Below are positions 1 through 9,397 of a stretch of DNA of 64,000 bases, in pieces; within the stretch, counting starts at the first letter, position 1; the number at the start of each line of letters is the position of its first letter. Location: positions 1 to 64,000 of the forward strand of contig NZ_FOBL01000013.1 in the NCBI RefSeq assembly GCF_900109825.1, written 5' to 3'. The DNA comes from Alkalibacterium putridalgicola (lineage in GTDB: Bacteria > Bacillota > Bacilli > Lactobacillales > Carnobacteriaceae_A). Below the pieces are notes generated by a model, which was given only the letters and a program-made list of their open reading frames with translations, had not been told where the DNA came from and ran no database searches. A program made the position numbers and the translations under genes.

Positions 1-329
1 TAAGTAGATGAAAAACCTGTCCTAAAACGGATATAAGAACAAGTTTCTGAGACAAGTAGTGGATGAAATAGTCTTAATAACAATTAGGCCTTCGTTTATC
101 TAAGAATATGCTCATAGCTAGTTCAGATTTCATGGAAGACTGATTCAGCAATTGAAAATATAATTTATCTCGCATTCCTTTTGGTATCATGTGCCCATTA
201 AGCTTTAGGAAGCTGTGTGTCCATGCATCAAACGTGTTTTTCTATTAAAATGTACGTCAAGATATTCATACGAAATAAAAGCCATTAAGAATATTAATAA
301 TGTAAGATAATAAAGGAGAGAACCGCTAT
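1..329. other. Intergenic stretch, no gene recognised
   Basis: This AT-rich edge sequence has no reading frame with a convincing start, ribosome site and family match. It could contain the tail of a gene lying outside the window. The only useful signal is an AAAGGAGAG Shine-Dalgarno sequence near 311-319 that serves the gene starting at 330. Confidence 0.5.
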
Positions 330-827
330 ATGGTCGATGATAATTTTTCCATTCGTTTTGCAGCATCTGAAGATGTTTCATTGATTTTAGACTTGATCAA
401 AGAGCTGGCCGTCTATGAAAAGATGCTGGATGAAGTGGTTGCGACAGAAGAGAGCTTAAGAGAGTATGTGTTTGAGAAAAAAATGGTCGAAGTGATCATT
501 GGCGAATATCAGGGTGAACCTGTGGCCTTTGCTTTGTTCTTTCCAAACTTTTCTACGTTTCTCGGGAAACCAGGTCTTTACTTAGAGGACTTGTACATAA
601 AACCAGAGATGCGAGGCAAAGGTTTCGGACGGAAGATCTTTACTTTCCTGGCAAATCTGACAAGGGAAAGAGGTTACGGGCGTCTTGAATGGGTCTGTCT
701 GGACTGGAATGAACCGTCGATCTGTTTCTACAAGAAAATGGGAGCTATCCCAATGGAAGACTGGACGACTTATCGGATGCAAGGCACAGCGCTGGAAGAT
801 TTGGCCGATAAGTATAAAGAGACATAA
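330..827 (+). CDS. GNAT-family N-acetyltransferase
   Basis: A 165-residue protein with the single-domain GNAT fold, predicted to move an acetyl group from acetyl-CoA to an amine in the cytoplasm. The acetyl-CoA pyrophosphate loop is visible as RGKGFGRKI near residues 96-104. Before it comes the strand LYLEDLYI, and after it the C-terminal segment with NEPSICFYKKMGA, typical of the family and closest in layout to diamine N-acetyltransferases. The ATG follows AAAGGAGAG. It ends 35 bases before recQ and may be co-transcribed with it. The substrate cannot be read from sequence; the diamine suggestion is inference. Confidence 0.85.
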   Translation: MVDDNFSIRFAASEDVSLILDLIKELAVYEKMLDEVVATEESLREYVFEKKMVEVIIGEYQGEPVAFALFFPNFSTFLGKPGLYLEDLYIKPEMRGKGFGRKIFTFLANLTRERGYGRLEWVCLDWNEPSICFYKKMGAIPMEDWTTYRMQGTALEDLADKYKET

Positions 828-862
828 ACCGTTCGTTGCAATAAACGATAGATGGAGGAAGT

Positions 863-3052
863 ATGAAAAATATTTTTGAGACACTGAAACATTATTACGG
901 CTATGACGCCTTCAGACCCGGTCAGCAGGAACTTATCGAAGCCATATTGAAAGGTGAAGATGTTCTCGGGGTCATGCCGACAGGCGGGGGTAAATCCCTG
1001 TGTTACCAGATTCCTGCCATAGCTATGGACGGTCTGACACTGGTCATTTCTCCGCTTATTTCATTGATGAAGGATCAGGTGGATGGCCTGCAGACAATGG
1101 GGGTAAGAGCAGCCTATATAAACAGCCAGCTATCTTATATGGAACAGCAGATGACCATGGAAGAGGCCTCAAGAGGAGAGCTGGACCTGCTTTATGTTTC
1201 TCCCGAGCGTCTCGGGAATCATCAGTTCATGTCTTACGCCAGCGGATGGAATCTCGACTTGATCGCTGTGGATGAAGCCCACTGTGTGTCGCAGTGGGGA
1301 CACGATTTCAGACCGAGTTACCAGCGGATACCGGAATTGATGGCTGTTTTGCCTTCCCGTCCGGTCTTTGCGGCTTTCACGGCTACGGCGACGAAAATCG
1401 TTCAGGAAGATATGATCGACCAGTTGAGACTGAATGATCCATTTAGGCATATAGCAAGCTTTGACCGGCCGAATTTATACTTTTCAGTAGTCAAACCGAA
1501 AAAGAAAGCAGCCGAGTTACTAAAAATCATCGATAAAAAAGAATCGAGCATCATTTACTGCAACACACGGAAAAACGTGGATAAAGTTTACAGCACGTTA
1601 TTGAAAAAAGATTATCCCGTAACCTACTATCATGCCGGGATCAGTTCAGACGAGAGGACCCGCCACCAGGAAGAATTCCTCTATGACCGGAAGCCGATCA
1701 TGGTCGCCACGAATGCCTTTGGGATGGGTATCGACAAATCAAACGTCCGAAACGTTATACACTATAACATGCCGCTTGATATGGAAAGCTATTATCAGGA
1801 AGCAGGGCGTGCCGGAAGAGACGGGGCTCCGTCAGAAGCCATCCTGTTCTATTCAGCTCAGGATATCATCACCAACACCATGCTGATCGAACAGGGAAAC
1901 TCCCCTCATGCACGGCAGAATCTGAATGCCATGATCACCTACTGCAAAACCGGCAATTGTCTGAGGAAGAGTATACTGAAGTACTTTGATCAGGAAGTGG
2001 AGTGGCAGGCGTGTGATTACTGTTCGAATTGTGACGGAGAATCGGTCATAACAGATATCACAGTCGAGAGCCAGAAGATACTGTCCTGCATTTACCGGAT
2101 GAAACAGGCTTACGGAACGGGACTGATCACAGATGTCCTTCGAGGAAAGAATACCAAACGCATACAGCAGTTAGGGTTCGATGAATTAAGCACGCATGGA
2201 CTCATGTCAGAGTATACCGATGGTGACATAAAGGATATGATATCCATCATGCTGAGTGAAGGATATCTGCAGTTAAGCGGAGACAGTTACCCAATCATCA
2301 AGTTTACCCAGCAGACGAACGATCTGCTTCAGGCAAAAGTGACGTTGTCTATACGAAAACAGTTGAAGCAGGAATCTGCGCCTAAACAAAAAACTGTTGA
2401 GAATATCGAACATTATGATGAAGACCTGTACGAAGAACTTAGAACGCTTCGTAAAGAAATCGCCCAGGAAGCCGGAAAGCCGCCGTTTATCGTCTTCACG
2501 GACCGAAGCCTGATCGACATGTCAGCGAAGTATCCTTTAACTGAAGCAGCCTTTCTAGATATTAACGGCGTTGGAGATGTGAAGCTACAGGCATACGGAG
2601 AAGCGTTTCTGGCGCAGATCAATGAGTATGTAGAGAGTCATGCCCTAGATGTTGAAGCATTGAAGCAGAAAAATGTAAAAACCGAAGAAGTGGTCGAACC
2701 GGTAAAAACATCTTCCTCAAGAAATTTTAACAATACAGTGGAGGAAACGGTCACTTACTTCAACGAAGGCCAGTCGATCGATGAGATAGCTGACATGAGA
2801 AATCTATCTCCGATGACCATAGTGAATCATATCTGTAAGTGGATCGAAAACGGCAAGGACATCGATCTGGAACGCTTAGTTTCTCCAGAAGCAGAACGTG
2901 AAGTAAGAAACGCCATATCAGAAGTCGGCCGTGACTTCTTAAAACCTATCAAAGAAGCTGTGGATGATGCCGTAACTTATGATGAAATCAAAGTCGTCCT
3001 GGCTAAAATAAATGCAGAAGAAAAATCACAGGAAAAACTAATGAAACACTAA
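863..3052 (+). CDS. recQ: ATP-dependent DNA helicase RecQ
   Basis: A 729-residue superfamily 2 3'-5' DNA helicase acting in recombination and fork repair. Walker A is PTGGGKS at residues 39-45 and Walker B is DEAH at 137-140. The RecQ-specific aromatic loop (SQWGHDFRPSY) follows, and the arginine-finger motif QEAGRAGRDG lies in the second RecA domain. The zinc-binding cysteines appear in CKTGNC and CDYCSNC, followed by the RQC winged helix, an HRDC domain (about 510-590) and a C-terminal helix-turn-helix extension (about 625-720). That tail makes it longer than the roughly 600 residues of short RecQ proteins. The start is set by GGAGGAAGT just upstream. It is followed by a strong terminator. 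Confidence 0.97.
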   Translation: MKNIFETLKHYYGYDAFRPGQQELIEAILKGEDVLGVMPTGGGKSLCYQIPAIAMDGLTLVISPLISLMKDQVDGLQTMGVRAAYINSQLSYMEQQMTMEEASRGELDLLYVSPERLGNHQFMSYASGWNLDLIAVDEAHCVSQWGHDFRPSYQRIPELMAVLPSRPVFAAFTATATKIVQEDMIDQLRLNDPFRHIASFDRPNLYFSVVKPKKKAAELLKIIDKKESSIIYCNTRKNVDKVYSTLLKKDYPVTYYHAGISSDERTRHQEEFLYDRKPIMVATNAFGMGIDKSNVRNVIHYNMPLDMESYYQEAGRAGRDGAPSEAILFYSAQDIITNTMLIEQGNSPHARQNLNAMITYCKTGNCLRKSILKYFDQEVEWQACDYCSNCDGESVITDITVESQKILSCIYRMKQAYGTGLITDVLRGKNTKRIQQLGFDELSTHGLMSEYTDGDIKDMISIMLSEGYLQLSGDSYPIIKFTQQTNDLLQAKVTLSIRKQLKQESAPKQKTVENIEHYDEDLYEELRTLRKEIAQEAGKPPFIVFTDRSLIDMSAKYPLTEAAFLDINGVGDVKLQAYGEAFLAQINEYVESHALDVEALKQKNVKTEEVVEPVKTSSSRNFNNTVEETVTYFNEGQSIDEIADMRNLSPMTIVNHICKWIENGKDIDLERLVSPEAEREVRNAISEVGRDFLKPIKEAVDDAVTYDEIKVVLAKINAEEKSQEKLMKH

Positions 3053-3060
3053 GAGTGTAA

Positions 3061-3109
3061 TTAAATGGAAAAAACCAGAGTCTCTATTACTCTGGTTTTT
3101 TCCATTTAA
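3061..3109 (+). terminator. Rho-independent terminator after recQ
   Basis: A 21-base perfect inverted repeat (3061-3081 with 3089-3109) has a 7-base loop. The T-run lies inside the right arm and the matching A-run inside the left arm, so it can work in both directions. Confidence 0.9.
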
Positions 3110-3276
3110 AGTTGTTTCTGTAAATGTGCATTGGAAATGGGAAGCAAAGTATCAGAATGTCTTTTTTAGAAGTTTTTAATCATTTTAAATCAAATCATTT
3201 ATCTTCAAATCTAGTTTCCGTTATACTAATAGAGGAAACGTTTTCTTTAAAACTATATAAACAGGAGGAAATAAAC

Positions 3277-4128
3277 ATGGTAAGTTTACAAGATACATAC
3301 ACCTTATCAAATGGTGTGAAAATCCCTATTCTGGGATACGGAACATGGCAGGTCACTGACCCGCAGGAAGCCGTTGATGGCGTGGTAAATGCAGTCAAAG
3401 AAGGCTACCGTCATATCGATACGGCTCAAATGTACGGAAATGAAGAGTATGTAGGAAAAGGCATCAAAGAGTGTGGTGTGCCTCGTGAAGAATTGTTTGT
3501 GACAAGTAAACTGAACAATAATAATCACGGCTACGACAGAGCTAAAAAGACCATTGAAGAGTCACTGAAGAGACTGGATTTGGATTATCTTGATTTGTTT
3601 CTGATTCACTGGCCAGTCGTGAAAGACAATGGTGGAGACTGGAAACAGGATAATATCGATACTTGGCGTGCGCTTGAAGATTTATATGACGAAGGTAAGC
3701 TGAAAGCAATAGGTCTGAGTAATTTTGCTGTGCCGCATCTGGAAAACATTGAGGAAAACTGCCGGATCAAGCCTATGGTCAACCAGATCCGTCTGCACCC
3801 TGGTGTCCTTCAGGAAGATACAGTCGAGTTGAGCCGTAAGCAGAATATGGTCATTGAAGCCTGGTCACCTCTATCTCCAATGAAATATATGGAAGAGAAT
3901 ACAAAAGTACAGGCCATGTGCTCTGAATACGGTAAATCGATCGCTCAAATTCTATTAAGATGGAGTCTACAGCACGGTTTCGTGACGTTGACAAAATCTG
4001 TACATGAAGAACGTATCAGACAAAATGCCGATATCTTTGATTTTGAGCTTTCTCAAGGGGATATGGAATATTTGGACAGTCTGAAATTTGACGAATTAAG
4101 TAAACCTGATGACTTTCAGGAAAGATAA
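3277..4128 (+). CDS. Aldo/keto reductase
   Basis: A 283-residue NADPH-dependent aldo/keto reductase, a TIM-barrel cytoplasmic enzyme that reduces aldehydes and ketones. The catalytic tetrad is exactly placed: Asp48, Tyr53, Lys78 and His111 (HIDTAQMYGNE, TSKL, LIHWP). The C-terminal coenzyme loop includes TLTKSVHEERI. The frame stays open upstream to 3124, but the ATG at 3277 has AGGAGG at the right distance and gives the normal family N-terminus, so the longer form is rejected. A second member lies at 52294. The physiological substrate is unknown; AKR5-type (gluconate or methylglyoxal reductase) is the nearest guess. Confidence 0.93.
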   Translation: MVSLQDTYTLSNGVKIPILGYGTWQVTDPQEAVDGVVNAVKEGYRHIDTAQMYGNEEYVGKGIKECGVPREELFVTSKLNNNNHGYDRAKKTIEESLKRLDLDYLDLFLIHWPVVKDNGGDWKQDNIDTWRALEDLYDEGKLKAIGLSNFAVPHLENIEENCRIKPMVNQIRLHPGVLQEDTVELSRKQNMVIEAWSPLSPMKYMEENTKVQAMCSEYGKSIAQILLRWSLQHGFVTLTKSVHEERIRQNADIFDFELSQGDMEYLDSLKFDELSKPDDFQER

Positions 4129-4302
4129 ATACCTGGAATTAAATCATTTAATTGATAATGAGAACCCATATGTTAGAAACTTTTGAATTTATTTTCTACG
4201 ATCAACGGCAAGAAAATCGTTGTTGGTAAAGGAATGATAGGAAAAACCGATTAGTTCTGAACCGAGGATCGAGTTGGAATTGTGTGAAATACCAAAAAAG
4301 GT

Positions 4303-4330
4303 TTGCATTTCCCTGTGCGTGTGTTATACT
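4303..4330 (+). promoter_or_regulatory. Promoter of the cold-shock gene
   Basis: TTGCAT at 4303-4308 and an extended -10, TG-T-TATACT, at 4322-4330 are separated by 16 bases. The start site would fall near 4337. Confidence 0.65.
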
Positions 4331-4336
4331 AGGTTT

Positions 4337-4443
4337 AACATATTGTAAGAGACAAACAACGAACTGTGTAATGCATTCCGAATTGGCCTTTAAGCAATAA
4401 TGTAAATAATTTGTGCTGAATGGCACGAGGAGGAATTTTTAAA
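4337..4443 (+). promoter_or_regulatory. Long 5' leader of cold-shock mRNA, candidate thermosensor
   Basis: About 105 untranslated bases separate the predicted start site from the cold-shock ATG. They end in a strong GAGGAGG ribosome site. cspA-type genes use such long leaders as temperature-responsive RNA switches. The function here is inferred from position and length only. Confidence 0.5.
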
Positions 4444-4644
4444 ATGGAAACAGGTACAGTAAAATGGTTTAACGCAGAAAAAGGTTTTGGATTTATCGAA
4501 CGTGAAGGCGGAGAAGACGTATTCGTACATTTCTCAGCAATCCAAGAAGACGGATTCAAATCTTTAGACGAAGGACAAACAGTTAACTTCGACATCGAAG
4601 AAGGTAACCGTGGACTTCAAGCAGCAAACGTAACTAAAGCTTAA
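4444..4644 (+). CDS. csp: Cold-shock protein (CspA family)
   Basis: A 66-residue single cold-shock domain that binds single-stranded RNA and DNA and acts as an RNA chaperone. RNP1 (KGFGFI) and RNP2 (VFVHFS) are both intact, and the N-terminus TGTVKWFN is canonical. An in-frame ATG 24 bases upstream would swallow the GAGGAGG ribosome site, so the start at 4444 is used. It is monocistronic, with its own promoter, long leader and terminator. Codon use is highly biased (GAA, GGT/GGA, TTC), as expected of a strongly expressed gene. Confidence 0.97.
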   Translation: METGTVKWFNAEKGFGFIEREGGEDVFVHFSAIQEDGFKSLDEGQTVNFDIEEGNRGLQAANVTKA

Positions 4645-4667
4645 TTAACTTAAACTTTAATTCAAGG

Positions 4668-4702
4668 CAAGGACATGAGAATTCATGTCCTTGTTTTTTT
4701 TT
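4668..4702 (+). terminator. Rho-independent terminator after csp
   Basis: An 11-bp perfect stem (4668-4678 with 4683-4693) has a 4-base loop and is followed by nine T. Confidence 0.95.
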
Positions 4703-4970
4703 TGAAAAGATATATCGGGTAACTGTTTAATATTTTCCTTTGCTTTTTGTGCAGGCTTTTGAAAGAATTAATGATCGAGGCTTTCTGTATAAGGGGTCAA
4801 CCTGTCTAACTGATTTATGAATCTAAGTTTCTTTGTTAAGAACTTAAGTCAAAATACTTGTAAAATTTTATAATAGTATTAAAATGTTAATGATAGATAA
4901 AAAAATTAATAGTGCTTTTCTCGATTGTTATGTGAAAAAAGTACTATAAACCTATTAAGGAGAAATATGT

Positions 4971-6365
4971 ATGACAGATAAAAAACAAACAGTAGTGGTA
5001 GGAGCGGGCCCTGGCGGCTATGTTTCAGCTATACGAGCGGCACAGCTAGGACAAAAAGTGACGATTATTGAAAAACAATATTTTGGAGGAACATGTTTAA
5101 ATATCGGCTGTATTCCTTCAAAAGCACTTATTACAGCAGCCCACCGATATCATGATACAGCACATTCAGAAACCTTCGGTATCACTGCAGAGGATGTCAA
5201 AGTTGATCTAGAGAAAACACAGGACTGGAAAGAAAATCAGGTTGTTAAGACCCTTACTACCGGTGTCAAAGGATTATTGAAAAAAAATAAAGTGGAAATG
5301 ATGACCGGGACGGCCTCTTTTAAAGACAAAAATCACCTAATCGTTGAAACAGATAAAGGATCACAGGAAATTGAGTTTGAAAATGTTATTCTTGCCACGG
5401 GGACAAATCGTATCGAGCTAGAAGAAGTACCGTTTGGCGAACGGGTACTTGATACGACGGGTGGTCTCAATATCAAAAAGGCTCCGAAGTCTATTGTGAT
5501 TATCGGAGGCGGCTATGTGGGTTCTCAACTAGCTGCAGCATATAGTAATTTCGGTGTGCATGTAACAGTGTTAGAGAAAGAAGCGCATATGATGCCATTT
5601 TTTGATGAAGATATGGCAAAAATCGTTGAAAAGAATTACCGAAACAAAGGTATGGATATTATCACAGGAGTCAACGTTAAAAGTTCGAAGACCACTGAAG
5701 AAGATATCACGATCACCTATGAAAAAGCTGGAGAAGAAAAAACGGTCACTGCTGAAGTAGCGTTAATCTCAGTCGGTAGAAAACCCAATACAGATAGCCT
5801 TAATCTGGAAGCAGCTGGGATAGAAGCTACAGACGAGGGCTATCTGCAAGTCTCTGATACATTACAAACAAATGTCGAAGGGATCTATGCTGTCGGCGAC
5901 ATCGTTCCTGGAGTAACATTGGCAAACAAAGCCTCTCATGAAGCTAAACTTGTCGCGAGTGTGATAGCTGGGGAAGAAGTTGATACCAAATATAAACAGA
6001 TGCCTATTGCCGTCTACACAGAACCTGCACTGGCAACGACGGGGGTATCGTTTACTGAAGCAAAAGCTTCTGATGGAAAATATAAGATAAGCAAATTTTC
6101 TCTAGCAGGTAATGGACGTGCTCTGTCGCTGAATCAGACAGAAGGCTTTGTTCGTATGATTACTGACTCTGATAATCATAATACTATCGTCGGTGCACAA
6201 ATCGTTGGAGCAGGAGCGCCGGATATTATAAGTGAACTGAGTCTGGCCATTGAGACTGGTATGAATGCTGAAGATATTTCTTTAACCATCCATAGCCATC
6301 CATCTGTTGCCGAAGCAATTATGGATACTGCTGAATTAGCTTTAGACATGCCTATCCATATGTAA
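4971..6365 (+). CDS. lpdA: Dihydrolipoyl dehydrogenase
   Basis: A 464-residue FAD flavoprotein disulfide reductase (E3) that reoxidises dihydrolipoamide with NAD. The FAD Rossmann motif GAGPGG is at 11-16, and the redox-active pair Cys42/Cys47 lies in GGTCLNIGC. The NAD motif GGGYVG is in the middle, and the C-terminal catalytic His-Glu pair is in HSHPSVAE (His443, Glu448). There is no N-terminal lipoyl domain. The gene stands alone, with no PDH, OGDH, BCKDH or GcvH gene nearby and a terminator downstream, so its partner complex must be encoded elsewhere. The ATG follows AAGGAGAAAT. The disulfide and His-Glu pair argue against a mercuric or glutathione reductase. Confidence 0.95.
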   Translation: MTDKKQTVVVGAGPGGYVSAIRAAQLGQKVTIIEKQYFGGTCLNIGCIPSKALITAAHRYHDTAHSETFGITAEDVKVDLEKTQDWKENQVVKTLTTGVKGLLKKNKVEMMTGTASFKDKNHLIVETDKGSQEIEFENVILATGTNRIELEEVPFGERVLDTTGGLNIKKAPKSIVIIGGGYVGSQLAAAYSNFGVHVTVLEKEAHMMPFFDEDMAKIVEKNYRNKGMDIITGVNVKSSKTTEEDITITYEKAGEEKTVTAEVALISVGRKPNTDSLNLEAAGIEATDEGYLQVSDTLQTNVEGIYAVGDIVPGVTLANKASHEAKLVASVIAGEEVDTKYKQMPIAVYTEPALATTGVSFTEAKASDGKYKISKFSLAGNGRALSLNQTEGFVRMITDSDNHNTIVGAQIVGAGAPDIISELSLAIETGMNAEDISLTIHSHPSVAEAIMDTAELALDMPIHM

Positions 6366-6428
6366 GCGAGAGTGGGCTAGAAATACAGTAAAATAAAATG
6401 ATGACAATAGATTAGTAATGTGTGTAAG

Positions 6429-6477
6429 AAGCCTGCATAGAAGCTCTCAAAGTAGAGTTATGTGCAGGCTTTTTTTG
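6429..6477 (+). terminator. Rho-independent terminator after lpdA
   Basis: AAGCCTGCATA pairs with TGTGCAGGCTT (6461-6471, one wobble), followed by a T-run. Confidence 0.8.
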
Positions 6478-6819
6478 TGAAACCAAAGGTAGTGTTCTTG
6501 AAAATTTCCATTTCAAACAGCTTGTAAGAGTGTTAAGAGGGGGAGTTCAAGGATTATAGTTATGATCCTTGCTGAAAAACGAAGAAATATAGGAATGTCT
6601 ATCAGTGCTAAAAAATGCTGGACGAACGAAAAGGCTAAATAGATGATTTTTTTGGTATATATTCAAGTATAATAAAGTATGTGACATGAAAGGTGGGAGT
6701 TTTATTGCATGCCAAATCAGTTAAGAAGAACGATCACTAAGAGTTGATTTTTAATCTGTTTCTTGTATTTTTATACATAAATAGACCATATAGTGTATGT
6801 TTAAATTATAAATTAGTAA
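6478..6819. other. Intergenic stretch without a supported gene
   Basis: The sequence is AT-rich and has only very short frames. One 26-codon frame starting with ATG near 6562 has a G-rich stretch upstream but no recognisable product. I see no RNA gene structure. The 3' part leads into the promoter of the gene at 6877. Confidence 0.5.
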
Positions 6820-6848
6820 TTGTAATGTAATCTGGTGTGTGCTATTCT
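6820..6848 (+). promoter_or_regulatory. Promoter of the yjiH-type gene
   Basis: TTGTAA (6820-6825) and TATTCT (6843-6848) are separated by 17 bases, shortly upstream of the TGGAGG ribosome site. Confidence 0.55.
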
Positions 6849-6876
6849 AAAAAACGACTACAATGGAGGTTAATAT

Positions 6877-8232
6877 ATGATAAATAAGTTGAAATTTATA
6901 TTTCTATCGCTTTTCGGGTTTGTGTTTTTTCTCGTTCCTTTTACAATTGGTGGAGAGAGCAAGATAATGCTCTCACACATTATTGATTTTGTGAAAAACA
7001 ACATACTGGATGAGTTCCTTGCCTTTACGGCTGCAAGTGCCTGGATCGTATTGATAGGAACAGTGATTTTTATGTTCTATACATCCAAAAGTAAGACTCT
7101 CAATAACATGTTTAAGGCCTCACCGTTAAACGTTGTATTGAGGATCACAGGATCTTTCCTGTATCTGATGGTGCTTAATAACTGGTTTGCAAGTTATGAC
7201 TTTGCAAGTGTCATACTGGATCCGAATACGGGTGGTCTGATGGTAGGTGAAGGTGGATTGCTCACGACACTTTACATAACATTCTTTGTGGGGATATTGG
7301 CTCTTCCTTTACTCACTCACTTTGGTATTGTTGAGTTTATTGGTATCCTGCTAGGACCGGTTGTTGAAAAACTATTCCGAGTTCCCGGCTATTCAATGAT
7401 CGACGCGATCGCTTCGTTTGTTGGAGACGGAACGATCGGAATCGTAGTAACTGATAAACAATATCAACGTGGGTATTATAATAAAAGAGAAGCCTATATT
7501 ATTGCCACTAGTTTCTCGGTCGTAGGTATTGCTTTTGCTGCCGCAGTCGCTGATGAATTAGGGTTTGGTAGCATCTTCCCGATCTTTTACGGGTCAATTT
7601 TATTGGTCACCCTGATCATCGCCTTTATCACTGCACGTTTACCGCTAAAAAAATTCGAGCCGACATATTATGAAGGAAAAGAACCTAAAAGTGTTGAAGT
7701 TCCTGAAGATGAAACAGTCGTTGAATACGCCTATGATTCTGCCGTGGAACAAGCTAAGGATACAAAAGTTTTAGATGCGTTTATTGAAGCAATCAAAAAC
7801 ATCATTCATATATATATTGGATTTTTACCTATCATTATGGCTGTAGGAACTATATCATTGATCATTGCCGAGTACACGCCATTCTTCGATGTCATCAGTG
7901 CACCACTGGTCCCTCTGTATGAGTTCATAGGATACAGCACGGATGTCGCTGCTCAGATGGCGCCTGCGTCACTTGCCGGTTTTGCTGACATGTATCTGCC
8001 GGCACTGTTTATAAGCGGTGCTGAGAGTGAAGCTGCCCGTTTCTTTATTGGTGTTCTGGCCTTTACACAACTGGTATTTATGTCAGAAACCGGAATGATC
8101 CTGGTAGAGACAAAAATTGGTCTGAACTTCTGGGATGTCATTAAAGTGTTCCTCTTCAGAACGATTCTTTCCATACCGCTATTGTATATTATTACAAATA
8201 TTCTGGTTGCTATGAATGTTCTTTCATTCTAA
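6877..8232 (+). CDS. yjiH: YjiH-family membrane protein (nucleoside-recognition/Gate domain)
   Basis: A 451-residue polytopic membrane protein with about ten hydrophobic segments. The layout is that of the YjiH family: an N-terminal membrane half, a polar acidic loop at about 265-300, and a C-terminal half containing the Gate-like signature around FADMYLPALF. The polar segment SFVGDGTIGIVVTDKQY between helices is characteristic. Members are suspected transporters related to concentrative nucleoside carriers and spore maturation proteins; the substrate is not established. Start ATG with TGGAGGT upstream. It is a single-gene unit between its own promoter and terminator. Confidence 0.82.
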   Translation: MINKLKFIFLSLFGFVFFLVPFTIGGESKIMLSHIIDFVKNNILDEFLAFTAASAWIVLIGTVIFMFYTSKSKTLNNMFKASPLNVVLRITGSFLYLMVLNNWFASYDFASVILDPNTGGLMVGEGGLLTTLYITFFVGILALPLLTHFGIVEFIGILLGPVVEKLFRVPGYSMIDAIASFVGDGTIGIVVTDKQYQRGYYNKREAYIIATSFSVVGIAFAAAVADELGFGSIFPIFYGSILLVTLIIAFITARLPLKKFEPTYYEGKEPKSVEVPEDETVVEYAYDSAVEQAKDTKVLDAFIEAIKNIIHIYIGFLPIIMAVGTISLIIAEYTPFFDVISAPLVPLYEFIGYSTDVAAQMAPASLAGFADMYLPALFISGAESEAARFFIGVLAFTQLVFMSETGMILVETKIGLNFWDVIKVFLFRTILSIPLLYIITNILVAMNVLSF

Positions 8233-8256
8233 CTGAATTATTAAATAGAATAGAGA

Positions 8257-8297
8257 AAAAGCTTCAACTTAATTGAATGTTAAGTTGAAGCTTTTTT
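8257..8297 (+). terminator. Rho-independent terminator after yjiH
   Basis: A 16-bp perfect stem (8257-8272 with 8280-8295) encloses a 7-base loop and carries A and T runs on its flanks, so it is probably bidirectional. Confidence 0.9.
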
Positions 8298-8378
8298 ACA
8301 TTTTATTATTTTATTGTCTTATTGTTAGTTATAAGGAGCTGGCTGCCATATAATAAGATATAAAGAAGGAGGGAGGCA

Positions 8379-9133
8379 ATGATTAAAGATAAAATGGTTC
8401 AACCCATGCCATTCTGGCAGTCACTATTATATTTCGGCATACCAGCAGCTATATTTATAATAAGTATCTATGTGATCATGCCGTTGTTAGGTGAGGGCGG
8501 AGTCGATCCAGTGTTGAATTACACGTTGACCTTGATGGGGCCTGTCATCTTTCTTTTTGGTGCATCGTTTGTTGCCTTGAAATTTGACGGATACGAATTG
8601 AGATGGAAAGTGATCAAACGTAGATTCCGGTTGAAACCGATCAAAAAAAAGAGTGGCTTTGGACTTTAGGATTGTCTTTATTTATGATATCAGGAAATTT
8701 TCTTTTACTACCTACACAATCGTGGCTGCTCGATGTTGTTGGCTTCGCTCCGCCTGAATATTTACCTACAACATTGGATCCGCGAATGACAGTATCTGGG
8801 ATACCACCTGAATTTGAAACAACGCCAATTGCACTGCTTATCACCTTTCAGTTATTCTTCTTGTTTTTTAATATCCTTGGGGAAGAGTTCTGGTGGAGGG
8901 GATATATACTTCCAAGGCAGGAAATAGTGCACGGTCAATATACTTGGATTCTTCACGGACTTCTCTGGACACTCTTTCATATTTTCTAGTGGTGGAACCT
9001 TATTTTTCTACTGCCGGGGGCACTGGCTGCGTCATTTGTAGCACAAAAATCTCAAAACACGACGATAATCATTATTGCTCACCTTTTGGTCAATACTTTA
9101 GGGGGAACAATCATATTATTCTTAACTGGATAG
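8379..9133 (+). pseudogene. CPBP-family intramembrane metalloprotease, broken
   Basis: Three pieces of one CPBP (Abi/CAAX protease-like) membrane protein are visible. The first 96 codons end at 8669. A frame change in the A8 run at 8643-8650 is needed to continue as KKEWLWTLGL and onward. The second frame carries the active-site motif EEFWWRGYILPRQ and the second motif HGLLWTLFHIF. It then meets TAG at 8987-8989, where relatives have a tryptophan (FHIFWWW), and after the stop the same frame goes on to 9131 with an ordinary last helix. The restored protein would be about 250 residues, the normal family length. A poly-A frameshift plus a TGG-to-TAG change make a functional product unlikely. The family cleaves membrane substrates and is linked to bacteriocin immunity in lactic acid bacteria. 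Confidence 0.85.
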
Positions 9134-9397
9134 AAGATCAGCTGAGAAGCTTACTAATGATTAAAACAGAGGTATTTTAGATAAACCTCATAGGCATTCT
9201 TTTGGACACGGTTCTTCTTCCTATCGTTCATAGATTAGAGTATCTCTGCGCTGAAATAACTGGGAGAAACCTTTTCTATAAGATTAACAAAAATGTGTTC
9301 TATACAGTTTCCTTTACTGCACGGGAGGGACCTTATCATTAATTTTTTCTGACTTCATTGATAAGAATTCAACTTTAGACATTGAGGGAGTGAAGAT

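Noticed and set aside
6562-6642. Possible 26-codon peptide upstream of yjiH
   Set aside because: The frame is very short, with no recognisable motif or conserved context; not supported as a gene.
8643-8672. Programmed frameshift in the CPBP gene
   Set aside because: The A run could slip, but the downstream in-frame TAG at 8987 would still truncate the product, so decay is the simpler reading.
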